A stretch of DNA of 64,000 nucleotides, taken from the IMG/VR virus record IMGVR_UViG_3300008111_001025, positions 62,001-126,000 of that record; one strand, given 5' to 3'. The DNA is from a virus. Below, in pieces: positions 29,860 to 39,410 of the stretch. Both the position numbers and the translations under genes were made by a program. The notes beneath the pieces are model-generated. The model was not told the DNA's origin and did no database searches. It worked only from the letters and a program-made list of their open reading frames with translations. Position 1 is the stretch's first letter. Every line of letters starts with the position of its first letter.

Positions 29860-30543
29860 ATGTATGATATCATTTTTATTTCTTATCAAGAACCTTATGC
29901 AGACATTAATTGGGAAAGATTAAAGTCTAAATTTCCTACAGCTAAAAGAGTTCACGGAGTAAAAGGAATTCATCAAGCACACATCCAAGCGGCAAAATTG
30001 TGTTTTACAAAGATGTTTTGGGTCGTAGATGCTGATGCAGAAATAGTTGAAGATTTTAAATTTGATTATGTTGTTCCTGAATGGGATTTAGAAACAGTAC
30101 ATGTATGGCGCAGTATAAATCCTGTTAACGATTTAGTTTATGGTTACGGAGGTGTTAAACTACTTCCTCGTAAATTAACAATAAACATGGATACATCAAA
30201 AACTGATATGACAACAAGTATTAGTACGTTGTTTAAAGCAATGCCTGAAATATCTAATATTACAGCATTTAATACTGATCCGTTTAATACGTGGAAAAGT
30301 GCATTTAGAGAATGTGTAAAATTATCAAGCAAAACAATCGATAGGCAAGACGATATAGAAACTCAGTTAAGACTAGAAGCGTGGTGTACATTAAATGAGT
30401 CAGCGCCATACGGCAAATATGCACATCTGGGAGCTATTGCTGGAAAATATTTTGGTTTGTTTTGGCAAAATGCACCTAGTGAATTAGCGAAGATAAATGA
30501 CTTCGAATGGTTAAATGAACAATTTTCAAAAAATACCTTTTGA
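29860..30543 (+). CDS. GT-A-like glycosyltransferase, DAD motif (227 aa)
   Basis: Paralogue of the gene at 20235: IIFISYQEPYADINW, AKRVHGVKG, VVDADA (DAD at 57-59), YGYGGVKLLPRK and DPFNTWKSAFRECVK occur in the same order. It is about 70 residues shorter, lacking the insertion after the DAD region and part of the C-terminus. It stands 15 bp after the upstream gene with a consensus sigma70 promoter directly in front, so it can be expressed apart from the upstream genes. Likely an NDP-sugar transferase; substrate unknown. Confidence 0.6.
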   Translation: MYDIIFISYQEPYADINWERLKSKFPTAKRVHGVKGIHQAHIQAAKLCFTKMFWVVDADAEIVEDFKFDYVVPEWDLETVHVWRSINPVNDLVYGYGGVKLLPRKLTINMDTSKTDMTTSISTLFKAMPEISNITAFNTDPFNTWKSAFRECVKLSSKTIDRQDDIETQLRLEAWCTLNESAPYGKYAHLGAIAGKYFGLFWQNAPSELAKINDFEWLNEQFSKNTF

Positions 30544-31501
30544 ACAAATAGTACGCTTTGGTCAAAAAACTTTATTAGATACTCGTCTTTTTACAGTATC
30601 GTGGATCCTTGCAAGATTCTGTAATTATAATTGTTCCTATTGCTGGCCCTATGCTAGGTCTGACAAACCAGATCATCAAGAATTAGAATTATACCTACGT
30701 ACTATTGACAGTATAAAAGCTCAAGCTCGCGCAAATAATTTTCCAGATTTTCATTTTAGTTTTAGTGGCGGCGAACCTACTGCTTACAAACAATTTGATA
30801 AAATTATAGAACATTACTGTGCGGATAGTAATGCTTTGTATCAAAGCATCCACATGACCACTAATTTATCCCCTGGCAGTAAATGGTGGAACAATTGGTT
30901 AACTACTACAGACTCTTTACAGCGAAGAAGTATTACAGCAAGTTATCATGCTGAGTTTGCAAAAGAGCAAGAGTTTGGCGACAAATGTTTATATCTTATA
31001 AACAATGGAGTATTTGTAACCATTAATCAAGTTATGGTTCCTAATCAGTTTGATGACTTATATGCTAGATGTGAAAGATTTGCTGAACGAGGTATTAATG
31101 TTACTTTAAAACCTCAAAGTGACCCCACCGCAAGTTTTGTAATAAATGAATACACAACGGATCAAATTGATAAAATGCAAATAGGGTTTCCGCAAGTGTG
31201 GCAAAGCGAAAATGTATCTCAAATTGAATTAGAGGATGCAACAGGTAATAAGTATTATATAGATCAAGCTGAGCGATTCAATGCATTTGGATTTAATAAA
31301 TTTAAAGGTTGGTTATGTAATGCAGGATATCAAGGAATAGTAATTCGAGAAAACGAAGTAAAGCGTAGCTATAGTTGTTACGAACAACCTTTAGGAACAT
31401 TAGAGCATGGGTTTGATATTTTTAAATCAGCAAAACACTGTGTAACACCTAGTTGCGTTAGTAGCGCAGATAGCAAAATACCAAAGATGAAAAATGTATA
31501 A
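30515..31501 (+). CDS. Radical SAM enzyme (328 aa)
   Basis: CNYNCSYC at 36-43 and SFSGGEP (GGEP 85-88) identify the radical-SAM core. The C-terminal part has GWLCNAGYQGIVI, then YSCYEQPLG, then HCVTPSCVS, a cysteine set that could bind one auxiliary cluster. A similar GW-C-NAG and CR layout is seen in the minus-strand genes at 35499 and 37283, so these three may form a subgroup. Starts 29 bp inside the previous gene and overlaps the next one by 8 bp. Substrate not known. Confidence 0.85.
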   Translation: MNNFQKIPFEQIVRFGQKTLLDTRLFTVSWILARFCNYNCSYCWPYARSDKPDHQELELYLRTIDSIKAQARANNFPDFHFSFSGGEPTAYKQFDKIIEHYCADSNALYQSIHMTTNLSPGSKWWNNWLTTTDSLQRRSITASYHAEFAKEQEFGDKCLYLINNGVFVTINQVMVPNQFDDLYARCERFAERGINVTLKPQSDPTASFVINEYTTDQIDKMQIGFPQVWQSENVSQIELEDATGNKYYIDQAERFNAFGFNKFKGWLCNAGYQGIVIRENEVKRSYSCYEQPLGTLEHGFDIFKSAKHCVTPSCVSSADSKIPKMKNV

Positions 31502-32480
31502 ATTAGAAGATATACGAGACATACACTTAGAAATTACCAGCAAGTGCCAGGCTCGTTGTCCTATGTGTCCTCGAAGGATAAACGGCGGTGTAATTAATCC
31601 GTTAATTAAATTAGATGAAATTAATCTAGACAAATTTAAGTCTTGGTTTCCTGACTCATTTATTAAACAACTAGATAGTTTGTTTATGTGTGGTAACTTA
31701 GGTGATCCTATTATTGCTAAAGACTGTTTAGAAATCTTTGAATATCTTAGAACAGTAAATCCTTTAATACAATTATCAATGCACACAAACGGTAGTGCAA
31801 GAGATAAATCATGGTGGCAAGGTCTAGCCCGTGCAAATGTTCGAACAGTATTTGGTATAGACGGGTTAGAAGACACTCATAATTTGTATCGAATTAACAC
31901 AGACTTTGATAAGATAATTGACAATGCTTATGACTTTATACAAGCTGGTGGATATGCTGAATGGCATATGTTAGTGTTTGATCATAACGAGCATCAAATA
32001 GAAAAATGTAAAAAACTAAGCGAAGAGCTTGGATTTAAAAAATTTCAAATTAAACATACTACTAGATTTGAAAAAGGTAAATTCAATGTACTTGACGATG
32101 TAGGTAAAACTACACATATCTTATACCCTACACAAAAAAGCAAAGATATGATGAGTAAGGTAACTGGTTACATTACAGATGTTAAACCAGAGATAAAATG
32201 TAAAGCACAGAAGAACAAAAATTTCTATGTATCCTCGTGTGGTAAAATTACTCCGTGCTGTTGGTTAGACTTTGATTGGATACTGCCTAATCAAAATCGG
32301 CGGATTGATTATATGGATAAAATTGGAGTATTACCAGATCTAAATAGTCATTCCTTGGGTGAAATTTTTAACAGTGGGTATTTTGATAAAATAGCAGAAA
32401 CTTGGAATAATGATCCTCTAATAGAATGTAGTAAACAGTGTGGAACGTTTGACAAATTAGGAGCGCAGTTTGAAAGTTGA
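31494..32480 (+). CDS. Radical SAM enzyme with GNLGDP motif and C-terminal SPASM-like module (328 aa)
   Basis: CQARCPMCP at 18-26 provides the cluster ligands. CGNLGDP replaces GGEP as the SAM-contact loop, as in some SPASM enzymes. The C-terminus has SSCGKITPCCWLDFD, SLGEIFNSGYF and ECSKQCGTFDK, which is the normal SPASM order. The HLEITSKCQARCPMCPR start and MHTNGS strand are typical of the family. It is the least like the tandem pair at 21125-23939. Overlaps both neighbours; the following methyltransferase-like gene starts within its last codons. Confidence 0.85.
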   Translation: MYKLEDIRDIHLEITSKCQARCPMCPRRINGGVINPLIKLDEINLDKFKSWFPDSFIKQLDSLFMCGNLGDPIIAKDCLEIFEYLRTVNPLIQLSMHTNGSARDKSWWQGLARANVRTVFGIDGLEDTHNLYRINTDFDKIIDNAYDFIQAGGYAEWHMLVFDHNEHQIEKCKKLSEELGFKKFQIKHTTRFEKGKFNVLDDVGKTTHILYPTQKSKDMMSKVTGYITDVKPEIKCKAQKNKNFYVSSCGKITPCCWLDFDWILPNQNRRIDYMDKIGVLPDLNSHSLGEIFNSGYFDKIAETWNNDPLIECSKQCGTFDKLGAQFES

Positions 32481-33075
32481 TATACAAGATGTTTTATTTT
32501 GGATGGATGCAATTCGTAACAGCGATAATCAACATCGCACACTTGAAAGTTTTTGGAAAGGACAAATTAACAGTAAAGTTTGGTTAATAGAATCTTTAGA
32601 AAAAACGTTCTCATGGCTTCCAGTAACAGCAAATATTGTTATATATGGAGGATGGAATGGAGTACTTGCAAGTTTGTTGTTTAATACAGATATAGGTATT
32701 AATCATATTACAAGTATTGACATTGACCCTGAATGTGAAAAAATTGCATCTACAGTTAATAAGAGACAAGAGATAGAAGGTAGATTTAGTGCTATTACAG
32801 GTGATATGTGTCATTACACTAATCCCGAAGCTACTATAGTTATTAACACAAGTTGTGAACATATAACACAACAACAATACGATCAATGGTTTAATTTACT
32901 CTCTGACGATGTATTAATTATTGTGCAAGGTAATAATTACAATATACCAGAGCATGTTAGAATTTCTCAAGATTTAGAAGAATTCAAATCTCAGTGTAAT
33001 ATTAAAAATATTTTATATGCTGGCGAAATTGATCTTCCTCTATATAAAAGATTTATGATTATTGGTAAAAAATGA
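32470..33075 (+). CDS. Class I SAM methyltransferase-like protein, TTG start (201 aa)
   Basis: IVIYGGWNG at 56-64 takes the place of the glycine-rich SAM loop, and TSIDIDPE at 81-88 supplies the acidic residue that binds the ribose. NTSCEHI follows where motif IV is expected. A TTG at 32470 is used as start because AGGAG at 32459-32463 lies 6 nt before it; the next in-frame ATG at 32503 has no such site. Known phage relatives are annotated only as methyltransferases. Sandwiched between radical-SAM genes, it may methylate the same product. Confidence 0.72.
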   Translation: MKVDIQDVLFWMDAIRNSDNQHRTLESFWKGQINSKVWLIESLEKTFSWLPVTANIVIYGGWNGVLASLLFNTDIGINHITSIDIDPECEKIASTVNKRQEIEGRFSAITGDMCHYTNPEATIVINTSCEHITQQQYDQWFNLLSDDVLIIVQGNNYNIPEHVRISQDLEEFKSQCNIKNILYAGEIDLPLYKRFMIIGKK

Positions 33076-34466
33076 ATAAAATTAAACAATGGCAAGATAA
33101 AATTGAAGTAGTATCAGGAAGCAAGACTTTTTGCATATTGCCATGGATACATTTTGCTACACGACCCAACGGTGATATGCGATTGTGCTGTAGTGCTAAT
33201 GCTAGTGGTGCAGGTGAGAATCATACTGTAGGCCTTGTTAAAAACGAAAAAGGGCAACCAGCAAATTTTGGCCGTGAAACTCCTATGAGTGCTTGGAACA
33301 ATGAGTATATGAAAGATGTACGCTTAACTATGCTTGAAGGGAAGATACCTGCTAGTTGTAGTAAGTGCATTGCTGAAGAGTCACGTGGGGTTGCCAGTAA
33401 ACGTATTTGGGAAACAGGTTCTTGGATGGAAGATGGAATTGATGTTGAAGAACTTATTAAACAAACCAAAGAAGATGGCACTGTTCCTGAGAAACTTGTT
33501 TATTTAGATTTAAGATTAGGACACACTTGTAACTTAAAGTGTGTTATGTGCAGTCCGCATGACAGCAGTCAATGGGTTGGTGATCACAAGAAAATCTATC
33601 CACTATTTCAAGCAAAAGAACTTAAAGAACAAATGCAATGGGATAGAAAAGATTTTAATAACTTTTGGCATGAAAATCCAGACTTCTGGAAAGAAATGTA
33701 TGCACAGATTCCTAATTTAAAACAAGTATACTTTGCTGGCGGAGAACCATTGATGATTCGCGAGCATAAGTGGTTCCTTGAAGAAATTATTCGTCAAGGG
33801 TATTCAGATAAAATTCTTATACGTTATAATACAAATGGATTATTAGTTGATGACGAAATTATTGAGCTTTGGAAAAAATTTAAAAAAGTTAAAGTGGGAT
33901 TCAGCATCGATGCAGTCGGCGATCGTAATTATTATATACGCTATCCTAGTGACTGGGATACTATCGAGCGTAATCTTCACAAGTTAGATAATACACCTGA
34001 CAACATACAAGTTAGTATTGCTACTGCTATACAAATTCTTAATATTAAACACTTGGCTGATTTTGCTAAATGGAAAATTAAACAGAATTTTAAGAAAGTT
34101 AATCTTGAAAATACTGTAGGCGGTATACAAGCTGGCGGCGGAATTGTTAATATGCATCTGTTGTACATACCTACATTTTTAAGTATTAGACTATTGCCCG
34201 AAGCAGACAAAGAAGAAGTACGTAAGAGTTTTGCAGATCTTGCTAGTTGGTTATATGAAAATTACAGACAAGATGAAGACTTCTGGAAAAATAATCCGTA
34301 CGGTTGGAAACGTTGGCAAGCAGTATTAGATTTTATGAATGCAGAAGATCATACTGATCAACTACCTGCTTTTAAAGAATACATTGAAAAATTAGAAGCA
34401 TTACGTAAGACTAATTTTAAATCTACGTTTCCAGAGCTGGCACATTTGCTACATTGCCCAGTCTAA
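33072..34466 (+). CDS. Radical SAM enzyme with N-terminal SPASM/twitch-like module (464 aa)
   Basis: The N-terminal module has FCILPWIHFATRPNG (C21), CC at 39-40 and SCSKC at 96-99. The core CNLKCVMC (153, 157, 160) and FAGGEP (GGEP 223-226) follow, then FSIDAVGDRNYYIRY. It belongs with the genes at 25199, 38163 and 49512. It is the last gene of the first plus-strand cassette, and its 3' end overlaps the convergent minus-strand radical-SAM gene by 44 bp, leaving no room for a separate terminator. Substrate unknown. Confidence 0.86.
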   Translation: MNKIKQWQDKIEVVSGSKTFCILPWIHFATRPNGDMRLCCSANASGAGENHTVGLVKNEKGQPANFGRETPMSAWNNEYMKDVRLTMLEGKIPASCSKCIAEESRGVASKRIWETGSWMEDGIDVEELIKQTKEDGTVPEKLVYLDLRLGHTCNLKCVMCSPHDSSQWVGDHKKIYPLFQAKELKEQMQWDRKDFNNFWHENPDFWKEMYAQIPNLKQVYFAGGEPLMIREHKWFLEEIIRQGYSDKILIRYNTNGLLVDDEIIELWKKFKKVKVGFSIDAVGDRNYYIRYPSDWDTIERNLHKLDNTPDNIQVSIATAIQILNIKHLADFAKWKIKQNFKKVNLENTVGGIQAGGGIVNMHLLYIPTFLSIRLLPEADKEEVRKSFADLASWLYENYRQDEDFWKNNPYGWKRWQAVLDFMNAEDHTDQLPAFKEYIEKLEALRKTNFKSTFPELAHLLHCPV

Positions 34467-35520
34467 CTTTAGGGTTATTAAAGACTGGATTAGTTAGCAC
34501 TTCTTTAAATGCTGTATATTCTGGATGTTCTGTTTTCCAGATAGTACGTTGATTGTAAATGTCCTCACTCCATGTTCCCCAATCAATAACTAACTGAAAC
34601 TCTACATAATAAAAATTAGGGTAACGTGTAAGTATTAAGTTAGTATAGTCGATCATTTCTTTATAATTTAAATCTTGTACTACAAATTGTGTTAGTACGT
34701 TAATGTTGGGATATTTGCTTATTTCGTTATTGATGTAGTCGCAGTTTATTAGCAACGTTGGCCAATTTCCTCCCCGCCGCACTACGTTATAAGTTTCCTC
34801 GCAAGCCGCATCAAAGCTAATTCGAATACTTCTAATTTTACTGTGCCACTTAGCTATTCTACGCCAATATGCTGGTGTAAGCATTACCCCGTTGGTTTGT
34901 AGGTCTAATATTAAGTTAGGCCACGGTGTTGGATCAAAATTAACTAGAAACTCACGAAATATTTTAGAACCAAATGGATCTCCACTGCCGGTCATATCTA
35001 ATGTAATATGTTTGTTATGTGGTTTGTCAAATACAGTATTGATAATTTTATAATGTAATGCCAACTTACGTTCATAGTCCGGCCCTTCATGGTCGTATAT
35101 TTTTTCAGTACGACAACTTGGACAAGTTAAATTACAACTAGCATCGTTTTCAAACATAATGTGTGTTGGAAATCCTGCTGGTGTAGGAGTGCCTTCAATA
35201 TCAGGCAACCGGTTATCGGATATATCGCCACACACTGTATGATTACAATATCTAAAACTTCCGTCTAGTATAGATTCACGAATTATAGTGGCCACTTCGC
35301 CGTGCCATATATCTTCAAATGACTGTTCGTTTAAATTGCCAATGCTATAAGGTAACCAGCTTGTACAGCACATCCAGCAACTGCCATCATCACGCACTGA
35401 TAATGTTTCAAATGGCTTACTACAAAATTTACCCTGTAAATTCTTTGTTTCGTGATTAAGGCCGGCAAGGTCACGCCCATTATCTACCTTAATCATTATT
35501 ATTTTACTAGTTGAGTCCAT
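34423..35520 (-). CDS. Radical SAM enzyme with N-terminal SPASM-like module (365 aa)
   Basis: FCSKPFETL (C33), CWMCC (48, 51, 52), YCNHTVC (92, 97) and then CNLTCPSC (129-136) show an auxiliary module before the core. GSGDP replaces GGEP. RISFDAACEETYNVVRRGG is a typical late core strand. ATG 35520 gives 365 residues and a 22-bp overlap with the upstream gene; ATG 35496 would avoid the overlap and lose eight residues. It is the last gene of the minus-strand operon that begins at 40676, and it is convergent with the 33072 gene. Confidence 0.83.
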   Translation of the reverse strand: MDSTSKIIMIKVDNGRDLAGLNHETKNLQGKFCSKPFETLSVRDDGSCWMCCTSWLPYSIGNLNEQSFEDIWHGEVATIIRESILDGSFRYCNHTVCGDISDNRLPDIEGTPTPAGFPTHIMFENDASCNLTCPSCRTEKIYDHEGPDYERKLALHYKIINTVFDKPHNKHITLDMTGSGDPFGSKIFREFLVNFDPTPWPNLILDLQTNGVMLTPAYWRRIAKWHSKIRSIRISFDAACEETYNVVRRGGNWPTLLINCDYINNEISKYPNINVLTQFVVQDLNYKEMIDYTNLILTRYPNFYYVEFQLVIDWGTWSEDIYNQRTIWKTEHPEYTAFKEVLTNPVFNNPKVRLGNVANVPALET

Positions 35521-36590
35521 ATTACTTTAAAGTCCTTTTCATCTCTTGCTTTAGGAGTACACATACCACATCCGCATCGTTGATTTGGACAAATAATTGG
35601 TGTTGGATTTTTTAAACGTTCTTTTAAATCTGCAATAAGTTTTTCACCATCTTTAAGATTACCAATAGCACCTATCTTCTCACCGTGTAATGCTCGGCAA
35701 GTTTGATGATGGAATATATCTCCAAACTCTTGATTAATATGTAAAAAGTACCAGTCAACTGTACAACTCCAGCCTTTAAAGTGATTGTCAACTAATTTTA
35801 TATCTTGCCATTCGTCTTCTACTTTTCCTATTAAACATCTACCGCCACAACATTTACGACCAATATTTGTGCCCTCATTACTATTACTAGCTGAACCTTT
35901 AAAGTTAGTTTTCTTCCAAAACCATTCTTGTTGTTCTTTATTGTAAACATGACTTGTACGTCGATTGTTTCCGTCGGCATCAATGAACCAACCACTGATG
36001 GCTCTATTGCCATCTCCAATCGGAACAGGGTTATATTTGATTCCTTTAGAATCTAGAAAGTCACATACTTGTACAACCTCATCCCAATAATCAACATGAA
36101 GCATTACGTTAACTTGTAACCAAAGACTAGTCTGCGCAATTTCAACAATATTTTTTAAAACACGGTCTTTTAATTTTTTATCTGCTTCTGGGTGATAACT
36201 AATTGAAAGACCAAATAATGTATCAAGCACAGTGTCCATACGCTTATAATGCCAAGTGCCGTTAGTAGTTAAACTTAGTCTCCAGCGATCATCGATAGTT
36301 TTAATCTCTTTAATTAATTTCCAAAAGTTAGGATTGTTAGTTGGTTCACCACCAGTGAAATCAATGCCAGGATCGTACACTGGATTCGCACGATGAGCTG
36401 TATAAGTTTCATACCACTCTTTTGCAAAATGAAAAGTCTTTAAAAGTTCATCTAAACTAGAATGTTTGCTATAATTAGTATGTCTGGTTGCATCACAATA
36501 TGTACAGTCGTAGTTACATCTACGTCCAGTATCCCATGTAATCATCATACTAGATTGAACTTTTTCGTTGATTGCTGTTGTCTTTATCAT
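35499..36590 (-). CDS. Radical SAM enzyme, Cys-rich C-terminus (363 aa)
   Basis: CNYDCTYCD at 25-33 and FTGGEP (GGEP 80-83) mark the core. C-terminal cysteines are numerous: RKCCGGRC, GWSCTVDWYFLHI, HHQTCRALHG and CPNQRCGCGMC, enough for one or two auxiliary Fe-S clusters. The GW-C and TCRxxHG elements are shared with the 37283 gene. A GGTCAGTA stretch before the ATG gives a plausible ribosome-binding site. Operon member between an SGNH-like gene and another radical-SAM gene. Confidence 0.85.
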   Translation of the reverse strand: MIKTTAINEKVQSSMMITWDTGRRCNYDCTYCDATRHTNYSKHSSLDELLKTFHFAKEWYETYTAHRANPVYDPGIDFTGGEPTNNPNFWKLIKEIKTIDDRWRLSLTTNGTWHYKRMDTVLDTLFGLSISYHPEADKKLKDRVLKNIVEIAQTSLWLQVNVMLHVDYWDEVVQVCDFLDSKGIKYNPVPIGDGNRAISGWFIDADGNNRRTSHVYNKEQQEWFWKKTNFKGSASNSNEGTNIGRKCCGGRCLIGKVEDEWQDIKLVDNHFKGWSCTVDWYFLHINQEFGDIFHHQTCRALHGEKIGAIGNLKDGEKLIADLKERLKNPTPIICPNQRCGCGMCTPKARDEKDFKVIWTQLVK

Positions 36591-36614
36591 TACTGACCTT
36601 TTTTTAATTGTATA

Positions 36615-37286
36615 TTATTGTATATCGATAGCAGATTTAATGTAATTAAATACTAGTTCATTTTTTAATTTATTGGATAAATGATTGGGAGCTGTATCAT
36701 TAAAGATATCATCTAAAGGGTTATCCATCATACACACCGACATTAACGACGGCCTAACTTCAACACCATTTTTCCAAGTATAATAATATTCAAGATTACT
36801 TGCGTTAAATCCTGCCGTATTCCATTCTTTTGGTTTTCCAAACGACCACAGATGTACAATTTTAGTTTTAGTTGGTAGTTTAGGTAACACGTTATTATCA
36901 ACATGTTCTAATAATGCTACATATTGTAATTCTAAAAATTCCTGATCATTTAAGTATGTAAAATAATCTCGAGCTGAATCCCATACCTTAGATCGTTCAG
37001 TATTAGTTTGTACCGATGCGTAATTTAAATTTCTAATAGTTCGATGAAATAATCTACCTGGATCAGTCCATGCAAAAACACAAATATCAGGAACCTTGTT
37101 TTTTTGAATGAATGGTTTTAATTGCAACAAAATAAGATCGCCAATAGAACTACCGCCAGTTCCCAAATTTACAATTTTAGCATTATAATAATCAGAAAGC
37201 ATTGAGGTATAAGTTTTGTAGTTAAACGACAATGAATATCGACTAGCACAAAAGCTATCACCAAAAAATCCAATAGTACGTTTCAC
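36615..37286 (-). CDS. SGNH-hydrolase-like protein (223 aa)
   Basis: IGFFGDSFCA near residues 5-14 is the GDS block with a candidate nucleophile Ser at 11. VNLGTGGSS near 40-48 is block II. A terminal APNHLS segment may supply the catalytic His. It aligns with the plus-strand gene at 48294 (GFFGDSFCA, AKIVNLGxGGSS, VHLWSFGxxKxW, NHLxxK). The pair forms one subfamily, the genes at 26448 and 39400 another (GCSFTxG). Overlaps the upstream radical-SAM gene by 4 bp. Probably an acyl esterase or acyltransferase on a glycan, inferred. Confidence 0.75.
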   Translation of the reverse strand: MKRTIGFFGDSFCASRYSLSFNYKTYTSMLSDYYNAKIVNLGTGGSSIGDLILLQLKPFIQKNKVPDICVFAWTDPGRLFHRTIRNLNYASVQTNTERSKVWDSARDYFTYLNDQEFLELQYVALLEHVDNNVLPKLPTKTKIVHLWSFGKPKEWNTAGFNASNLEYYYTWKNGVEVRPSLMSVCMMDNPLDDIFNDTAPNHLSNKLKNELVFNYIKSAIDIQ

Positions 37287-38170
37287 AATTTTTCCTTAGT
37301 TAACGGTATGTCTGCCGCGCAGGTACAGAAATTACGGTTGCACGTAACTGGTTCGCTAGGAACAACAAAGTTATCTTCATAAATATTGCCTAGACTACCA
37401 CCAACTCTACAAGTTGCCCTGTGTACATCTCCATCCCAATTTATCATCAGGCTTTCTATACCTGCGTTGCAAGTCCAACCATTGTATTTGTTTAAATGCA
37501 ATTTAATTACATCGTTGGCATGTATTAATTGCGTGTCATCTATTATTGTATTTGGCTGAACTGTTGCATCTTGTTCTTTTAACCAATTTAAGTCATTTGC
37601 ATTATATCGAAGATCGTCAAATAAATCGTGATCACCCTTAGTCCATCGTATACGTCTAACAGTACTAGGAATTTCTGCTAGCAAACACTTTGCTCGTAAT
37701 TGTAATACAGCGTCCATATAATTGTGATGAGCCATAATTTGTGCTATTACATTTATCTTAGTAATGTCAACAACACTTTCTATAGTGTTAAAAACACGTT
37801 TCCAGTCATACTCTAGATGTATGCTGAATACATATTGATCTACTGGAAGACTAGCATAGAATTCGTACGGTAATGTGCCGTTAGTTGTTACACTAATCCA
37901 ACTAATGCCTACATGTTTACAGTATCTTACTAATTCTAGGAACTTAGGATGAACGCATGGTTCACCGCCTGTAAAACTTAAACGTATAGATTTGCCTAAT
38001 GTTACTAATTTATCTACAGTACGTTTAAGTATTTCTATATCAGTATGTGGACTTGAGTTGTCGTGTATACTACTTGGACAATAACTACAATCATAGTTAC
38101 AACGTTTGCCGATGTTCCATTCGATCTTAATACTATTCTGGTGCGGCCACCTACTTGTAACTTTATACAT
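37283..38170 (-). CDS. Radical SAM enzyme (295 aa)
   Basis: CNYDCSYC at 24-31 and SFTGGEP (GGEP 68-71) form the core. GWTCNAGIESLMINWDGDVHRATCRVGG and a terminal CNRNFCTCA add cysteines for an auxiliary cluster. The GW-C-NAG and TCRxxG elements recur in the genes at 30515 and 35499, suggesting a common subfamily. It is compact, shorter than most members here. 8-bp overlap with the upstream radical-SAM gene and 4-bp overlap with the downstream SGNH-like gene. Confidence 0.84.
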   Translation of the reverse strand: MYKVTSRWPHQNSIKIEWNIGKRCNYDCSYCPSSIHDNSSPHTDIEILKRTVDKLVTLGKSIRLSFTGGEPCVHPKFLELVRYCKHVGISWISVTTNGTLPYEFYASLPVDQYVFSIHLEYDWKRVFNTIESVVDITKINVIAQIMAHHNYMDAVLQLRAKCLLAEIPSTVRRIRWTKGDHDLFDDLRYNANDLNWLKEQDATVQPNTIIDDTQLIHANDVIKLHLNKYNGWTCNAGIESLMINWDGDVHRATCRVGGSLGNIYEDNFVVPSEPVTCNRNFCTCAADIPLTKEKL

Positions 38171-39410
38171 ATGGCCTAAACTCTGGAATTACATCAAACA
38201 AACTTTGATTGCGTGTGGCATCTAAAGCTAGATTAAACTCTAAAAAGTCTCTCCATAGATTATGCTGATCTTTTGCTTGAAGATAGTTAATATTATCTTG
38301 TATTTGTTGATGTGTAACTGTTCTTAGTAAAGGATTTTTCTTAACTGCTTCCCATTCATCTACTTGAGACTTAACTGCTAACAATTTAGTAATAGCTAAT
38401 GCTTTTAAATCGTTAGGCAATACCTGTGCTGATAAGCAATTAGGGTAGCTTACGCGATGACTATAAAATACTATGTCCATTTTGTTAATAAAATAATCAA
38501 TACATTCTGCGGCTTGTAGTATGTTACCAGCCTGTGCTGTAAATGCACCAACTACACGACTTACATTTGGAATCTTTTTTATCTCTTTAATGTTTCTTTC
38601 AACGTCATTAAAGTTACCGTTACCACGTATGTAATTGTAAATATCGTGAATGCCGTCAATGCTGACATTAACGGCAACACTTCTAAAATGTGGCCAATAA
38701 TCATGTATAGTCCTTCCTTTGCTTATGCCTAATGTTGTGCCATTAGTGGCATATTTAATTTCTATATTCTTACCATATGGTTTAAGCATATCAAGTATTT
38801 TGTAATGCTGCGGATCCATTAGTGGTTCTCCGCCTGCAAACTCAACTCGTTTAAAATGTGGAATTAATTTTTCAAAACTTGTCCACCAATTATCTGTGTC
38901 GTCAAATGGTCCAATATATTGACCTGGTGTTTTAACAAGACTTTCTATAGTAGGTACAAGATAGTTATTTTCTTTTTTATAAAATGGAACAACCTCATTC
39001 CAATCTTTCCAGTTAGTGCTATCTAGCGGATTGCACATACGACATTTTAAATTACATAAATTATTAAGTTTAATTTCCATTGTAGGAAATTCAAAAGGCA
39101 TTATTTCTTGTAGCGGTGTATTAGGATATAAGTTAATACGTGCTTCAGGTATAACACCATTAATGTGACGTTGTCGTAAACTTTCTACACCTTGATCTTC
39201 TAAATCAAAACAGGGTTTACAAACTTCAGGACGTTCTCCGCACAATACTTGCTTGCGAACAAGTTGCATATTGTCACTATTCCACACCTCTTCTAAACTT
39301 TGATTTTGTATCCAGCCAATAGGTTGGCTCCGGCAGCAAATTTTAATTGCACCATCTTCGCGTGTTGCTAACCCTGTAAAAGGGTGCATACAAAATGTTT
39401 CACTTTTCAT
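38163..39410 (-). CDS. Radical SAM enzyme with N-terminal SPASM/twitch-like module (415 aa)
   Basis: C7 (FCMHPFTGLATREDG), CC at 25-26, and CKPC at 64-67 with SLEEVWN between them match a SPASM domain placed N-terminally. The core CNLKCRMC at 119-126 and FAGGEP (GGEP 193-196) follow, then VSIDGIHDIYNYIRG. It is closest in layout to the 25199 and 33072 proteins on the plus strand, so this family is present on both strands of the island. Overlaps neighbours by 11 and 8 bp. Confidence 0.86.
   Translation of the reverse strand: MKSETFCMHPFTGLATREDGAIKICCRSQPIGWIQNQSLEEVWNSDNMQLVRKQVLCGERPEVCKPCFDLEDQGVESLRQRHINGVIPEARINLYPNTPLQEIMPFEFPTMEIKLNNLCNLKCRMCNPLDSTNWKDWNEVVPFYKKENNYLVPTIESLVKTPGQYIGPFDDTDNWWTSFEKLIPHFKRVEFAGGEPLMDPQHYKILDMLKPYGKNIEIKYATNGTTLGISKGRTIHDYWPHFRSVAVNVSIDGIHDIYNYIRGNGNFNDVERNIKEIKKIPNVSRVVGAFTAQAGNILQAAECIDYFINKMDIVFYSHRVSYPNCLSAQVLPNDLKALAITKLLAVKSQVDEWEAVKKNPLLRTVTHQQIQDNINYLQAKDQHNLWRDFLEFNLALDATRNQSLFDVIPEFRPYV

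Noticed and set aside
34423-34466. Rho-independent terminators between convergent genes
   Set aside because: Convergent genes overlap by 4-44 bp and I see no GC-rich hairpin followed by a T-run there.
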